Source of the DNA: Diprion similis
Lineage: Eukaryota > Arthropoda > Insecta > Hymenoptera > Diprionidae
Assembly (NCBI RefSeq): GCF_021155765.1
Contig: NC_060112.1
Location: 7,068,001-7,132,000 of the forward strand
DNA length: 64,000 bases
Direction: 5' to 3'
Below are positions 51,301 to 61,594 of this stretch, piece by piece. The stretch's first letter is position 1. The number at the start of each line of letters is the position of its first letter. A model generated the notes under the pieces. The model was not told the origin of the DNA. It did not search any database and saw only the letters and a list, made by a program, of their open reading frames with translations. The translations under genes were made by a program, and so were the position numbers.

Positions 51301-54300
51301 AGTTAAGATAGATTCGAAAATAGTATTTCATACTCTCTCCAAAGATATTCGTAATCTTATACAGAGAATAATTCCAAAAAACTAGTATTCATCTGCGTAA
51401 TCTTATGAAAAAGAATTTCTCTGTTTTCGTAACTGTAGATTCGCACACAAAAGTTGTAAGAAGTTGCAATGTTTTAGTCTACAATCATCTATACGTGAAA
51501 CTACAACTGTTTCTATTTATTCCCAATTATTTGTATAAATTCTTAAAATTCTACAAGATTTCGCAGACTTTCATTGTCATTTATACGGCCTGGATATTTG
51601 ATAACTTATGATTTTTTGTATATGAGGAATGACTCATATTTTACTCTTTTTCAAAAATTCCCCGAGTTTGATTTCACTTCTTTTTTTTATGACTAATTGA
51701 TTTCATCTATATTCTATTGTAGATTATTGGTATATATTGCAACTCTTCTCAAATATTTCATCGAATTTTCCATTTTTTTCGCATAGGAATTATTTTTACC
51801 ACGGCTCCTCCTCGTCGAGGATTTCACTGCTGACGAGCGAATAGGCGATCTGTAGCTGGCTCTGCCTCCGCCACTTCTGAAGCTCGGTTCCCCGCTTAGC
51901 TGACTTCTTCGAGAACTCGATCTGACCCCTGGCCTCGACGTACTTGACCCCGGATCGCGACTCGAGGACGTCGAAGCCCCATTCGTCGGCCTTTATCCTG
52001 CGCGACGAAGGCCGCTCCTCGTTCCGCATCCTCCGGATGCTCGCCTCGATTTCCTCCGGTCTGGTCGGCGCCACGTCCAAGGCGAAGAGCCTCGTCAGAT
52101 CGTTTTCGTTCAGCTCCCACGGCCCGTCACTCTCTTCGACTTTCTTCACCACGTTGTTGTTCTCCGGGTCCAAAACCACCGGCTCACCATCGCTAATTGA
52201 AAGGCCCTCGAAGTTCAGACGACATTTCGATGTTATCGCGTAATTGTCTGCCGTGTTGTCACGGTGAAGTTTCCTGCAATAGTTAAAAACGAAATCGATA
52301 AACTTGCGAGCTTTAAGCTGAACTTCGTCAAATTCATCCCGAAATCGTTATTATGCATATTACACTAAAAAATCGCATTTGGTACAGTAACGAATGTGCA
52401 TTTGCCGATTCTTACAACACTGTAATACGGTATGTTTAATATGCCATTACAATACATTGTGAAAAATGATGACGTCAAAATTGACCAAAATTGCCCACTG
52501 CAGGCTATTACAACGGTAAAATTTTTAATGCAATAAATCCAAAAATTCAATATCAGATGGCGTTAGATTGATATCGAATAACAATCTCCAAACGTCCATA
52601 TAGCACTTTTCAAACAGTGTACATACAAGACTGATCTTCATGCCATATGGCACTATACAAGACATGAATTTTTAGTATACTTTATACCCTTTTCCCCGCG
52701 CGTGACTTTCCAGCGTTACTGCCATATCGATTATTTTCAATTTTCAAACTCTCGCCCGAGGCGCCAGGTTCAATTTAAGCCCGTCAAGAAGGTTTCTGCT
52801 GGTGTTAGTCGGTCATGGATGTGTGGATTTGTCGCCATGAGTTTGGTCATCTGCATATGCAGATTGGCACTTGGGCTCGGCCACGGAGAGAGAGAGAGAG
52901 AGAGAGAGATAAAGAGAGACAGAAAGAGAGAGCGGGAGAGCGAGAGAGGGAGGAGGGGTCGGTGTTCTCAGTATAGCGTAAGGTTGTACAACCAGACGTA
53001 GTAAAATAAAACTCGACAAACGGTATATCAAGACGGCGTATAATATTCCCCGTCCATAGTATTAAGGTATAGTGCGAGCGTTAGTTCGTAGTACGGGGAT
53101 CCTTGGACCCGGAGTTTAAAGTCAAGGTCAAAAAAATCTGGCAAACTATCCAACGCTAATGTGTACGTGTTATACATCACTATGCCATGGTGGAAACACA
53201 TTACAGACCGCCGATGGCCGGTGACCCCCTAGCTAGTTTAGCGTCTCGTTTCTTCTGCTTCTCCTTCTCTTCTCCCTCTTTGTTTAATCGAATGCCAAAC
53301 TTGTCCGTGCAAGTAAACGCGAAATCGATCGAACCCGCGACCGTCCAAATTCATCGTAACCACATTTTTAAATTGTGAATTAAATTATAGAGACAAAATT
53401 TGCATCCAGGAAGAGGGATTGTCACCGAAAATTCTCCCGGCATGATATTTGATTATAAGTAATCTGAATGCAAGTAGAGTTGCTTATATGATATGGTTGA
53501 AAGGAAAACGTTGACCTTTTGCCGCAATCAAAGTTGAGAATAATACCGTTCGGACTTCGCAGTCGTCGACGAAAACAACGTTTGGTCTCAACTACCGAGT
53601 TGCTTAACAAACATTCGAACACCAAACGATGTTGTATCGTTGACGGGCCGCGCAACACGGACAAGAAAAATCGACCGTCACCACCATGAACTGACCTTGC
53701 GATCTGGGATTTCCTGTAGCTGATGCTCGACGCGGATTCGATGCAGTTGAATACGTGCCTGGACGCGACTTTGTGGGTCTTCATGAAAGCCGCGACATTT
53801 TCGCGGCCTCTAATCGTACGCCCGAACCAGTCGAGGACGACGTTATGGGCTAGATGATCCTCGAGGCCGGGGGCGAGTCCGTCGACCAGGGAGAAGTAGC
53901 TGTTGGCGAAGGATATCGCCTGAGATTGCTCCTCCATCCTGACGGTATCGGTCTATTGACCTCTCCTGGCCAGCTCTGCGGCGCGTTTTGGACGTGTGAT
54001 TAGAATAACGGACTAGACTGTGACTCGATTTACCTTCTCCCAGAAGCCGGCGACGATCACAAGACGAACAACAACGGTCAGCGTGCGGAAAAATTGTACA
54101 AGGGATGCGGAAAATCGAGGATCCGTTAACCACGAACCATCCCTTAACCACGTACCGTATACGAGCGCTGTTCTCCTTCTCGTTTTTATATCGCGAACCG
54201 GTCCAGAATCCCTAAAACTATTGACTCCTACAGGATGAGGTAGAGTTCTCGTTAGGTAACAAACGCCGGTTGATATCCCTCCGTCTCTTCTCCTCCTCAC

Positions 54301-56517
54301 ACACCGTACAACCGACTACTCCACTCTCGGACGTACTATGACCACGGTTTTACTCCAGCTCCTCTCCCCTCTCCACCACCGCATCGCGGTTTCTTCTCCC
54401 TCTTTCTCCTTCCTCCGTGTCGTATACTATACTCGCAGTTTTTTTTACCACTCCGCAAGACGTAGCAGAGCACGGTATATTTGCACGTGAATGAAGAAGC
54501 GTCTGTCCTGCGAAATGACGGAGAGAGAGCGAGAGAAAGAGGGAGAGAGAGAGAGAGAGAGAGAAATGATTACCCCAAATCACACCTAATTCACAAACTT
54601 CTTTTCAGACCGATTCAACAACGGGGATGAACGCGCGAACGTCGAGATACCGAGGCAGGCGTCCTGCACCCCGAAGGAACAGCCCGTACTCCTGAAGATG
54701 TCCAACATGAATACCAAGTACTTTCCCTCCTGCGCGTGGGTGCCACAGTGCACCGGGTGCTGTGGACATTCCGAGTTCTCCTGCCAACCGACCGAGACCG
54801 TCGCGAGGAACTTTCAGGTGATCGCCGTTGATTTCGATATAGAGAAGAACATGAACTTCAAGCGCAGGGAGACCGTCATCGTCGAGGAGCACACGAAGTG
54901 TGCGTGCGCCTGCACCCGGAAGGCCAAGGTAAGGCAGTCGATTTTGGAACACGTTTGTTGTCTCTCCTCCCGGTAAGTTCATCGGTTAATCCATTCGATC
55001 CGCTTCTGACAGGACTGCAACGAGAAGCAAACTTACATCGCTAACGAGTGTCGTTGCCAGTGTGCGAACACCGACGAAGAGTCGAAGTGCCTGGAGGACA
55101 CCGAGAAGAGGACCTGGAATCCTGAAACGTGCACTTGCGCCTGCTACGGAATCTACGAATGCCAAAACGGATCTTACTACGATCACAATATATGCGGGTG
55201 CGTCAGATACCGCTGATATAATAATTCTCGGCGAAAAATCTGCCACGCTACTGTTACACATAACTTTCTTTTTCTGGCTATCCGTAATCCTTTCTATGCC
55301 GTTTCTTTCTCATTTTTCTGTTCCTCTTGTTGCGAATAAATCCGTTTCCTCGTCCGAACTGTGTGCTGGTGTACTTTGGCTTATGTGTTTAACGCCGTAA
55401 ATAGACTCGCGGTAGTCCGCCTGTGGTGAAGGAAAATACAGCAATAAAAAATGCTAACGCATCTTGGCAAAGGTTCTTTCTTCTAAACATTATGCACCGT
55501 CTTCTACTTTTTGTCCCGACTGGTAATAAAAACTCCTTCCGAATGCTCCTCCTTCTGAAGTGAGTATAATCTCTTCTTCTCATTATCACCAACATCATTA
55601 GCGTTGTTGTTGTTGTTATTATTATCATTATTATTATTATTATTATTATGAGAGTAATAACTTCAGTGAAGCTTTTCGCGGCGATGTTACGTCGTCGAGT
55701 GGTTTTGGTAATTGATTTTCTTCCCTTGTGAATTATTCCCATTAACACGGTCTGTGGGTGATCTGCATGGTACACACTCTGCAAGTTTGTAATCCTGGGA
55801 TTGCTGGTCCACCTACTCGCCTGCATCTGAGCACCGTAGTTAATGCTGAATGCACATCCATCACCCAAAAAACGAGTAGAGCAAAGTCGATTCTGAAGGG
55901 TGCGCGATTCACACCTGGATAGAGGCACTGTGGGTACTCAGTTCGTGTATTTTGCAAAGTAGAAGTACTCGGGTTTGAACGTTTGCATGAGTTCCCCTCG
56001 GGTGCAACGTTTCCTTGATGACGTCGAAATCGTGACTCGTCACAATTGGGTGGGGATTAGAGAAGAAAAACCCCACGTTTTTACTCTTCGCGTTTCACGG
56101 TGATTTTTGTACTCGCTGCAAAATGGCAGAAGGGCAGTAAAAACTAACGGGATAACACTGGCAAGAGGTTGTTGGGGTTTGGGAATTGTATTATATGGAC
56201 TTATGACTAACAATAAGGTGCAAGTCTATTGTTCGTATGCGTTCCCTCATGCATCATCGATGAAAATTCTTCCACCACTAAGCACAAAGAGGAACCGCAA
56301 TCCATCCACGAATAACATCATGACGTTTTTTCCCTGACGTAATTACAGCTGTAGAAGATTTTTCATGGGGAATCGCAATGACGACAACGGTCAGCAGAAC
56401 AGGCGAACCTCTCCTAGATACAATTTACCAGGTTCATCAGCTGCTGGACAGTTTCCTGTTATCTATACCATTGACGCTGACGATCCAAGACGCAGACATA
56501 AGGAGGATCCCGAATAA
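45367..56517 (+). CDS. PDGF/VEGF-related growth factor (Pvf)
   Basis: Five exons: 45367-45540, 49093-49204, 54609-54928, 55013-55197 and 56349-56517; 319 aa. A hydrophobic N-terminal segment (WPLLTFAMTLALSGRIADG) fits a signal peptide. The cystine-knot domain spans about 115-195 with eight canonical cysteines (C115, C137, C143, C146, C147, C154, C193 and C195) and the signature spacing PSCAWVPQCTGCC. A VEGF-C-like tail rich in CxC pairs follows (CACAC, CRCQC, CTCAC). Known role: a secreted dimeric ligand of the insect PVR receptor, controlling haemocyte survival and migration and epithelial movements. If the fourth donor is not used, translation ends CGCVRYR at 55216 (269 aa). Spliced, CGC is preserved and a basic, Arg/Asp-rich tail is added. 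Intron 2 contains a complete gene on the other strand. AATAAA follows at 56599. Confidence 0.9.
46083..46297. repeat. GAAATCA-rich segment between direct repeats
   Basis: About 200 bp in Pvf intron 1 with many degenerate GAAATCA/GAAATGA words. It is bounded by TTGTACACC at 46087 and again near 46289. The flanking repeats could be ends of an old insertion or part of a degenerate tandem array. Not assigned to a family. Confidence 0.3.
50458..53937 (-). CDS. Uncharacterised NTF2-like protein nested in a Pvf intron
   Basis: Three exons in frame (53696-53937, 51800-52273 and 50458-50926) encode 394 aa; each junction completes a codon (AG/G and TG/G). I do not recognise the family by name. Residues 1-75 resemble the helical start of an NTF2 fold (ISFANSYFSLVDGLAPGLED, then LDWFGRTIRGRENV). 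The middle holds strand-like segments (GVKYVEARGQIEFSKKSAKR, then WRRQSQLQIAYSLV), and a third occurs near the end (FNYLIHLIIYQGSSRCRRSL). Between them lie acidic, probably disordered linkers. No signal peptide or membrane segment is evident. The gene lies wholly within Pvf intron 2, antisense to it. The last exon may end differently: a GTATTT donor-like site lies near 50581. It could be a scaffold or RNA-export-type protein, but that is only inference. Confidence 0.75.
52885..52942. repeat. (GA)n purine tract
   Basis: Imperfect GA/GAGAGAC repeat within the first intron of the nested gene. Confidence 0.85.
54521..54565. repeat. (GA)n microsatellite near Pvf exon 3
   Basis: A GA-rich tract ends about 43 bp before the acceptor of Pvf exon 3. 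Such tracts bind GAGA-type factors in insects; any role here is untested. Confidence 0.85.
55217..56348 (+). other. Pvf intron 4 / alternative 3' UTR
   Basis: After the early stop at 55216 the sequence holds an AAT/TTA repeat (55616-55650) and AATAAA-like hexamers near 55335 and 55444. It would be the 3' UTR of a short Pvf isoform and intron 4 of the long one. A minus-strand frame at 55389-55928 runs through the repeat and is not supported. Confidence 0.45.
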
Positions 56518-56598
56518 AGTTTTACACCTGCTCGCTTGGAAAGATGATCCGGCCTTCCCAGCACAACAGAGATTGAAAAGAAGAGATGATGAAGATTA

Positions 56599-56604
56599 AA
56601 TAAA
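56599..56604 (+). terminator. Poly(A) signal of the long Pvf transcript
   Basis: AATAAA 82 bp after the TAA at 56515-56517, followed by a T-rich stretch. Confidence 0.55.
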
Positions 56605-57400
56605 GACTGTTCTATTATTCCAGAATCGCACTCTTTCCTTCGCCAATGATGACCAATCTCATTAATTGTCGAAGACGAGAAAAGCTGAGATAAGCATTCC
56701 TGTCGATAATCAGTATCCTATTTATTGTTATTGGTTGAAATGAATTGTTATTTCTAGACCAAATTTGTACACTTTTTTAGTACAAGAGACATATTTTGGC
56801 CTCATCCATGCAAAGTTTGTTCTTAAATCTGATAGTGTGGAACCAAAGTTAACAGTAAAGTAAGTAATTGTAAGGGCTAAACCCTTCTTAAGGCACGAAT
56901 TTCGTGGTACTTTTAATTAACTCTATTCTTCCTTCGGGTCGTATGATCCTGAATTTCATTGCTAGACTCTGAGGGAAAAGTGATAGGGTTTTGAGCAGCT
57001 GTAATAAGGGAGTATATTTCCCTATGTGACAAAGAACAGATAAAGGATTTTCTTTTAAACAAACTGACAATGCAATATGATATTTTTCTATACGCTTCTG
57101 AACGTAATATACATGTATTTAATAAACATATTTCCAGAATAGGATACAGATATCTATTTTACAGATAAAATTCGTGTGCTCAATGCTACGCACATCATTG
57201 AGTCTGCTACACATGAAACACTGAACACACACATTGGTCTATACAGAATATAAAACATTTGTAACTAATCATTGGTCAACAAAAACATTTTACTATGGGA
57301 GATCGTCACATGATTTTTGTTTCGACAAGAAACGACCAAACAAACACAACATATCTATAGAACAGGTTCCGACACCACCGCTAAGTGTCCAAGTATTTAT
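56605..57400. other. Convergent 3' region of Pvf and the small coiled-coil gene
   Basis: No firm gene. A minus-strand frame (about 57040-56888) follows a good acceptor (CTTTGTCACATAG). It could be an alternative last exon of the small gene at 57401, but no family is recognised. Confidence 0.3.
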
Positions 57401-57828
57401 CTAGTTACCCTCTGGGATACTAATCGACGTCTGTAGCTCCTCCTTCTGCTTCTCCTGTAGTTGCAAGTTCAGCCTTACAATCGACTTGTTAAGCCTTAAG
57501 AGTAGGCTGTGCGAATTGTTCACAGATTCGATCGTGCTCGCTATAGATCCTGGAACAAAGAACAGCTTGTACTGAAAAATTCAGGGTGTTTTTATTTTTT
57601 TTTTATGTTTCTTATATGATTAAGAATGTAAAATTCAATATTGAGGTTATGCCTGAAGAATTCGCGATCCAATTAATGACAATTGCATGCATGTGAAAGA
57701 GAATTAATGGATACAGAAATTGGAGCCATTCGCGAATTTGATACAAGCGATATTCCCTCACCGATCGACGTCGCGATATCTTTGATCACTGACTCTGTAG
57801 ATATCCTACTCTTTTTTGTTTCACTCAT
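57401..57828 (-). CDS. Small coiled-coil protein, 71 aa
   Basis: Two exons (57762-57828 and 57401-57549) join in frame (ATC G/GA) and encode 71 aa beginning MSETKKSRISTESVIKDIA. The second exon gives a heptad-like stretch (SLLLRLNKSIVRLNLQLQEK) suggesting one coiled coil. The size and pattern recall small subunits of BLOC-1/BORC-type or kinetochore complexes, but I do not recognise the family. The donor is GTGAGG and the acceptor is GTTCCAG. The 5' leader appears spliced, with an exon ending at 57909 (donor GTAAGTTG). It would be missed by length-filtered ORF calling. It converges on Pvf. Confidence 0.6.
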
Positions 57829-57928
57829 TTTCTGCACCGCCTAGATTGATACCTCTAACAATTACACATTAACTAATTCGACAGTGTTTAGATTCGAGAC
57901 CAACTTACAGAGAGCTGAGAATCAATTT

Positions 57929-58030
57929 TTACTCCGTTTTTCCGTTGACATCCATTAACTTATGCAGGACGTCATACGTACTTTTTTTGAGGTTCTCTGA
58001 AATGGCGGGAAAATCCTCAACGGCAGCCAT
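57929..58030 (-). CDS. Short ORF in the leader of the coiled-coil gene
   Basis: ATG at 58030 opens 33 codons (MAAVEDFPAISENLKK onward) ending TAA, in the exon whose donor lies at 57901-57908, just upstream of the 71 aa gene on the same strand. The Met-Ala start, its place at the head of the transcript and its ordinary composition suggest it may be translated. It could also belong to an isoform using the GTACGT donor near 57981, although no in-frame acceptor was found. Confidence 0.35.
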   Translation of the reverse strand: MAAVEDFPAISENLKKSTYDVLHKLMDVNGKTE

Positions 58031-58365
58031 TACGTTACGCCTTTGGTCAGACTGCGTTCAGTTGCTACAATAATCAGTCGATAGGATGAGCTTTTTACGG
58101 GTAAAAAAAATCTTATAAAGTTCTACGCTTCTTTTGTTACCATGAGATTTTATGCTAGATCGATCTCTGGTTTATAAAAACAGATTTAATTAATTGTGAC
58201 AAGAATTCGACCTTCACTTGACCAGTGGTGCTACAAGAAAATAAGTGAAGATCCAAAGTCGAAGCTCTGAAGGTTGCCGCAGTGCTGTCGAACTCCAATT
58301 AAGATGGCGGCGCCTTTCCGTCTTTTACATTTTCACCAAGGCGCTGAGGCGTTCACGCACTCAAA
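58031..58365. promoter_or_regulatory. Probable bidirectional promoter
   Basis: The region lies upstream of the minus-strand small gene and of plus-strand ATGs at about 58303 and 58366. It contains AAGATGGCGGCGCC (58301-58314), a YY1/Pho-type initiator motif that often marks TATA-less housekeeping promoters. No TATA box is evident. Confidence 0.35.
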
Positions 58366-58488
58366 ATGTTTTTTCTAAAATTAAATTATAAATGCTCAAG
58401 TTTACGTCTCGTGTGTAAATACGTGAAGGCAGAGTATCCCGCTTCATGTCTGCGATTTTTCAGTAATAAACAACCTACTGCAGATTAG
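58366..58488 (+). CDS. Short ORF with mitochondrial-presequence character
   Basis: Forty codons from MFFLKLNYKCSSLRLVCKYV to the stop at 58486-58488. The peptide is rich in Arg, Lys, Leu and Phe, lacks acidic residues in its first half and contains LRFFSN, which resembles a matrix-protease site. It could be the first exon of a mitochondrial protein with downstream exons I did not find, or a chance frame. Low confidence. Confidence 0.2.
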   Translation: MFFLKLNYKCSSLRLVCKYVKAEYPASCLRFFSNKQPTAD

Positions 58489-58699
58489 CTAGTTTCGGAG
58501 TACTATGAGTAAATGTTGAAGAACTAAAAGATTTTAAGTGATATTTATAATCGAAGGTATACAATTAGCACCACCACGGATAGTTTGTAAAGCGATCGAT
58601 GCCAGGCTCGCACATCTAACCCGATAAGTGTTTATTATTTGTCTGTTACTCACGTTCGGGAAGTTTACAGACGTTCGAAGGCATTCGCGGGTGGAACGG

Positions 58700-58835
58700 C
58701 GTGTGAGAGCCTGCGCCCAAGTTGAACAGAGACAGCGTTGGCATTCTATCAGCTGGTCAGTCTGATTCGGACCTTCAACGCGAGCATATATCGCGCAGTC
58801 TAGCGTCCCTGTTCTCCCAGTAACGCCCCAGTATG
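58700..58835 (+). promoter_or_regulatory. Promoter and 5' exon-like block
   Basis: An initiator-like GGTCAGTCT lies near 58755. A less AT-rich stretch follows and ends CCAGTATG/GTGAGA, a donor immediately after an ATG. A second leader-like block ends CCAAAT/GTGAGTAA at about 59468. Together they look like alternative 5' exons of a plus-strand gene lying beyond the window. Confidence 0.3.
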
Positions 58836-60221
58836 GTGAGATTATAAATCGTAAATCGAGGTAGCTAAAATCGTTTTTAAATCCGTATTAGCTGTGGTGG
58901 AAGAGAGAGAGACAGAAAGACATGTGCCGTGGTGACGTCATTACGGAGGCCTGGGGAGTTACTAGGGAGTTCGACGAGAGCGCCTCTATCGGTTAAAATG
59001 GGAACCCAAAGTCAGAGCGGTGATAAACAAATGAGGGACAAATAAATTTATGCCGCCTAAAAGTGACCGATCGTCGATTGTTTTCTACGCGTTCTAGAAT
59101 TTTTCCGTTGATATTTTTCAGTCGGGACGCAGAGTTTCAATCGGAAGAATCATTTGTTGGCACTTCAAAGTGCAAGTTGACGATTTTCAACGTTGTTATT
59201 GTTTTCGCGTTCTGTCCAAGGCTCGATTTTGCCGCCCGTCCAAGTTTGTTTACAAAATAACCGACAGACTGTAGTTTAGCTTCGAGAACTTATCAGGAAC
59301 AAAGCCTTCCGATACTTCTTATCCACGTCTTTTCTTCTTGCCCTTTTGCGTACTGTGCTTGCCTCTGTGTTTGTGTGTTGTGCGTGATTTTCACCGTAAA
59401 AATAGCCGATTTGTGTCTCGAAGCCTGTTTCCTGTGTGGTGCGAAAAACAGTCGCCGTATCTCCAAATGTGAGTAACCCAATTAATTACACCAACATTGA
59501 TTCGATTTCTATTTTCTTAGAATGTTGTATGTACCATTACTGTTACACTTCTTTTAGCTTGAAATCTACAAGGTTTAAGTTAGTAACGTTGTAAACGGAA
59601 CGAAAGAATGGAAAGAAAATTAGTATTATGCATTGTTAGAATAACTTTGAAGGAGACAAGTTTGCAAAATTTGAATATATTTTACTTCGTTACTGTTAAT
59701 TGAAACTATATTATACAATTTTCCTGAACATCCATAATCGTTACAAGAACGTTACGAGCTTTATCCTCTCTGAAATCCATCAAAACCCAATCATAAATCA
59801 TCTAGAATTCGACTGCACAACTCGTGGAAAATGAAATTATTTCAGGAAATGGCGTGAAATCGTTAAAATATTTTGCAATCGCTTGTCACAATATCTGTAA
59901 GTGTAATAATAGCTCGAAATAGCTCCTCGTCTTTCGCGCAGTTTCGTCTCTCCGTTTTTAGTACGAGATTGAAGTTAATGAGGTTAACGTAACGGTACAT
60001 TGCAAAAAAAAAAAAATCATTAATTCTTAACCTTGACAATAACTTTCAAGATTTTGAGTTCATATAATCCGAGATTTGTTTTTGTTTTATTACGGTTTAT
60101 TGAATTTCAGATCCTCCTAAGAATATAGAATATTTTATAGACGATTTTCTCCTGAATGTACATTATGTTACATTACCGTGATCAGCTTGAATCTCATTTT
60201 TCAGCATAGATACATACCTAC
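58836..60221. other. Non-coding stretch before the large palindrome
   Basis: Possible second 5' exon near 59300-59468 as noted for the preceding block. Otherwise AT-rich with no supportable ORF, RNA gene or repeat of known type. Confidence 0.4.
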
Positions 60222-60827
60222 TAGACTGTATTAAAAAAATTGACTTTTTTTTTTTTGGAAAACTATACTGAAAATATTGTTCAGGATACCGAAAAAAGGC
60301 GCCTGTTAAAATGGGAGCTCTTAATTTTAATATTAAGATGTGCCTCATCGCGATTTTCTACTTTCCATAAGAATAACATGGCAAAAATGGTTCTTGCTCC
60401 TTGCGATTTTTATATCTAGATAACGACGCGTCGTACAGAAAATTGATAAACACGTTCTTGTAGGAAATTGAACGTTCTACAAAAAAGGTCTCTTGTCATT
60501 TTACAATAAGTCTACTCCTTCAAAAGTTATTTGAGGTCCTTTGTTGATGTTTGACCTCAAATAACTTTTGAAGGAGTAGACTTATCGTAAAATGACAAGA
60601 GACCTTTTTTGTAGAACGTTCAATTTCCTACAAAAACGTGTTTATCAATTTTCTGTACGACGTTATCTAGTTATAAAAATCGCAAGGAGCAAGAACCATT
60701 TTTGCCATGTTATTCTTACGGAAAGTAGAAAATCGCGATGAAGCACATCTTAGTATTAAAATTAAGAGCTCCCATTTTAACAGGCGCCTTTTTTCGGTAT
60801 CCTGAACAATATTTTCAGTATATTTTT

Positions 60828-60882
<55 letters not shown>

Positions 60883-60905
60883 GTCAACTTTTTTGATACA
60901 GTCTA
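60222..60905. mobile_element. 684 bp palindromic (foldback) transposable element with 8 bp TSD
   Basis: The left arm (60222-60538) and right arm (60553-60905) are near-identical reverse complements around a 14 bp spacer. The tips are TAGACTGTAT and ATACAGTCTA. The direct repeat ATACCTAC flanks the element at 60214-60221 and 60906-60913, a target-site duplication of 8 bp, as made by hAT- or P-type transposases. Arms differ by few substitutions, a short insertion near 60425 and a poly-A tract that is 52 bases on the right but only 12 (as T) on the left. It encodes no transposase, so it must have been mobilised in trans. The high arm identity points to recent insertion or gene conversion between arms. 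Confidence 0.88.
60829..60880. repeat. Poly-A tract of 52 bases
   Basis: An uninterrupted A run in the right arm of the palindromic element. Its counterpart in the left arm is 12 T (60245-60256). It may be partly a sequencing or assembly effect. Confidence 0.9.
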
Positions 60906-61594
60906 ATACCTACTATACAAGTTACGTGCATCTTCTTACCCCGGAGATGATTTTTGTCCGCGGCTGTACCGCAGCTCGCGTAGCCCGGTAGTCGTTCCGC
61001 ATCCCATCCACCCTGCAGCAGCTCAGAAGCAGAAGCAGAGCCGTTGTGCCGACACGAGAAACACGGTTATTGCCCAGGCAGTAAATAAGATCCCGGGCGA
61101 GTCGAGGATCAGCGCCTCCTTGCCTTCGGCGCGGTCCAGTTTCCTCTCCTCTCCTCTCCTCTCCTCTCCGCCTTGACTGTAAGGTGTAATCTTCCTTCTA
61201 AGACGGCCATCGCCCGGCTTATATTACTATACATAATATGTATACATATACATATCCTATCGTTAATCTTCTATTGTATAAATTACCGACGAAACTAGTT
61301 TCGGATATTTATCCTCCTTCTTTCTTCTTCTTTTTCGTATGCGAGTCCCTCGCACTCCTTTCTCATCCCGATTCTGATCCTGCGTTATAGAAATTATTAA
61401 ACGCAAGCGTGGCCAGCAGCTCCTGTCTCCCAATGCTTGATGTATATGTATACTGGGTGACGTGAGAGGCTGAGGCTACGTTTTTTTAGTATTTATTTTT
61501 CCTTCGTTATACCGTAGCTTTACAGAAAATATTAAATAATACCAAAAGACGGAAAGCAGAGATCGGAATTATTATATTCTGAGGCTGTTCACCG
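60906..61594. other. Less AT-rich block with pyrimidine repeat
   Basis: From 60940 to 61200 the sequence is less AT-rich (GCGGCTGTACCGCAGC, a CAGCAGCTC run, then TCTCC repeats at 61143-61170). No continuous reading frame with family similarity. Possibly a 5' UTR exon or regulatory DNA. Confidence 0.3.

Noticed and set aside
55389..55928. 179-codon minus frame
   Set aside because: It runs through a TTA microsatellite and shows no domain; it lies in Pvf intron/3' UTR sequence.
56378..56599. 73-codon plus frame starting MTTTVSRTGE
   Set aside because: The other plus frame of the same segment joins Pvf exon 4 in phase across good splice sites, so this one is a shadow.
56888..57070. 60-codon minus frame as an independent gene
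   Set aside because: No ATG near its start and no recognised family; kept only as a possible alternative last exon of the small gene at 57401.
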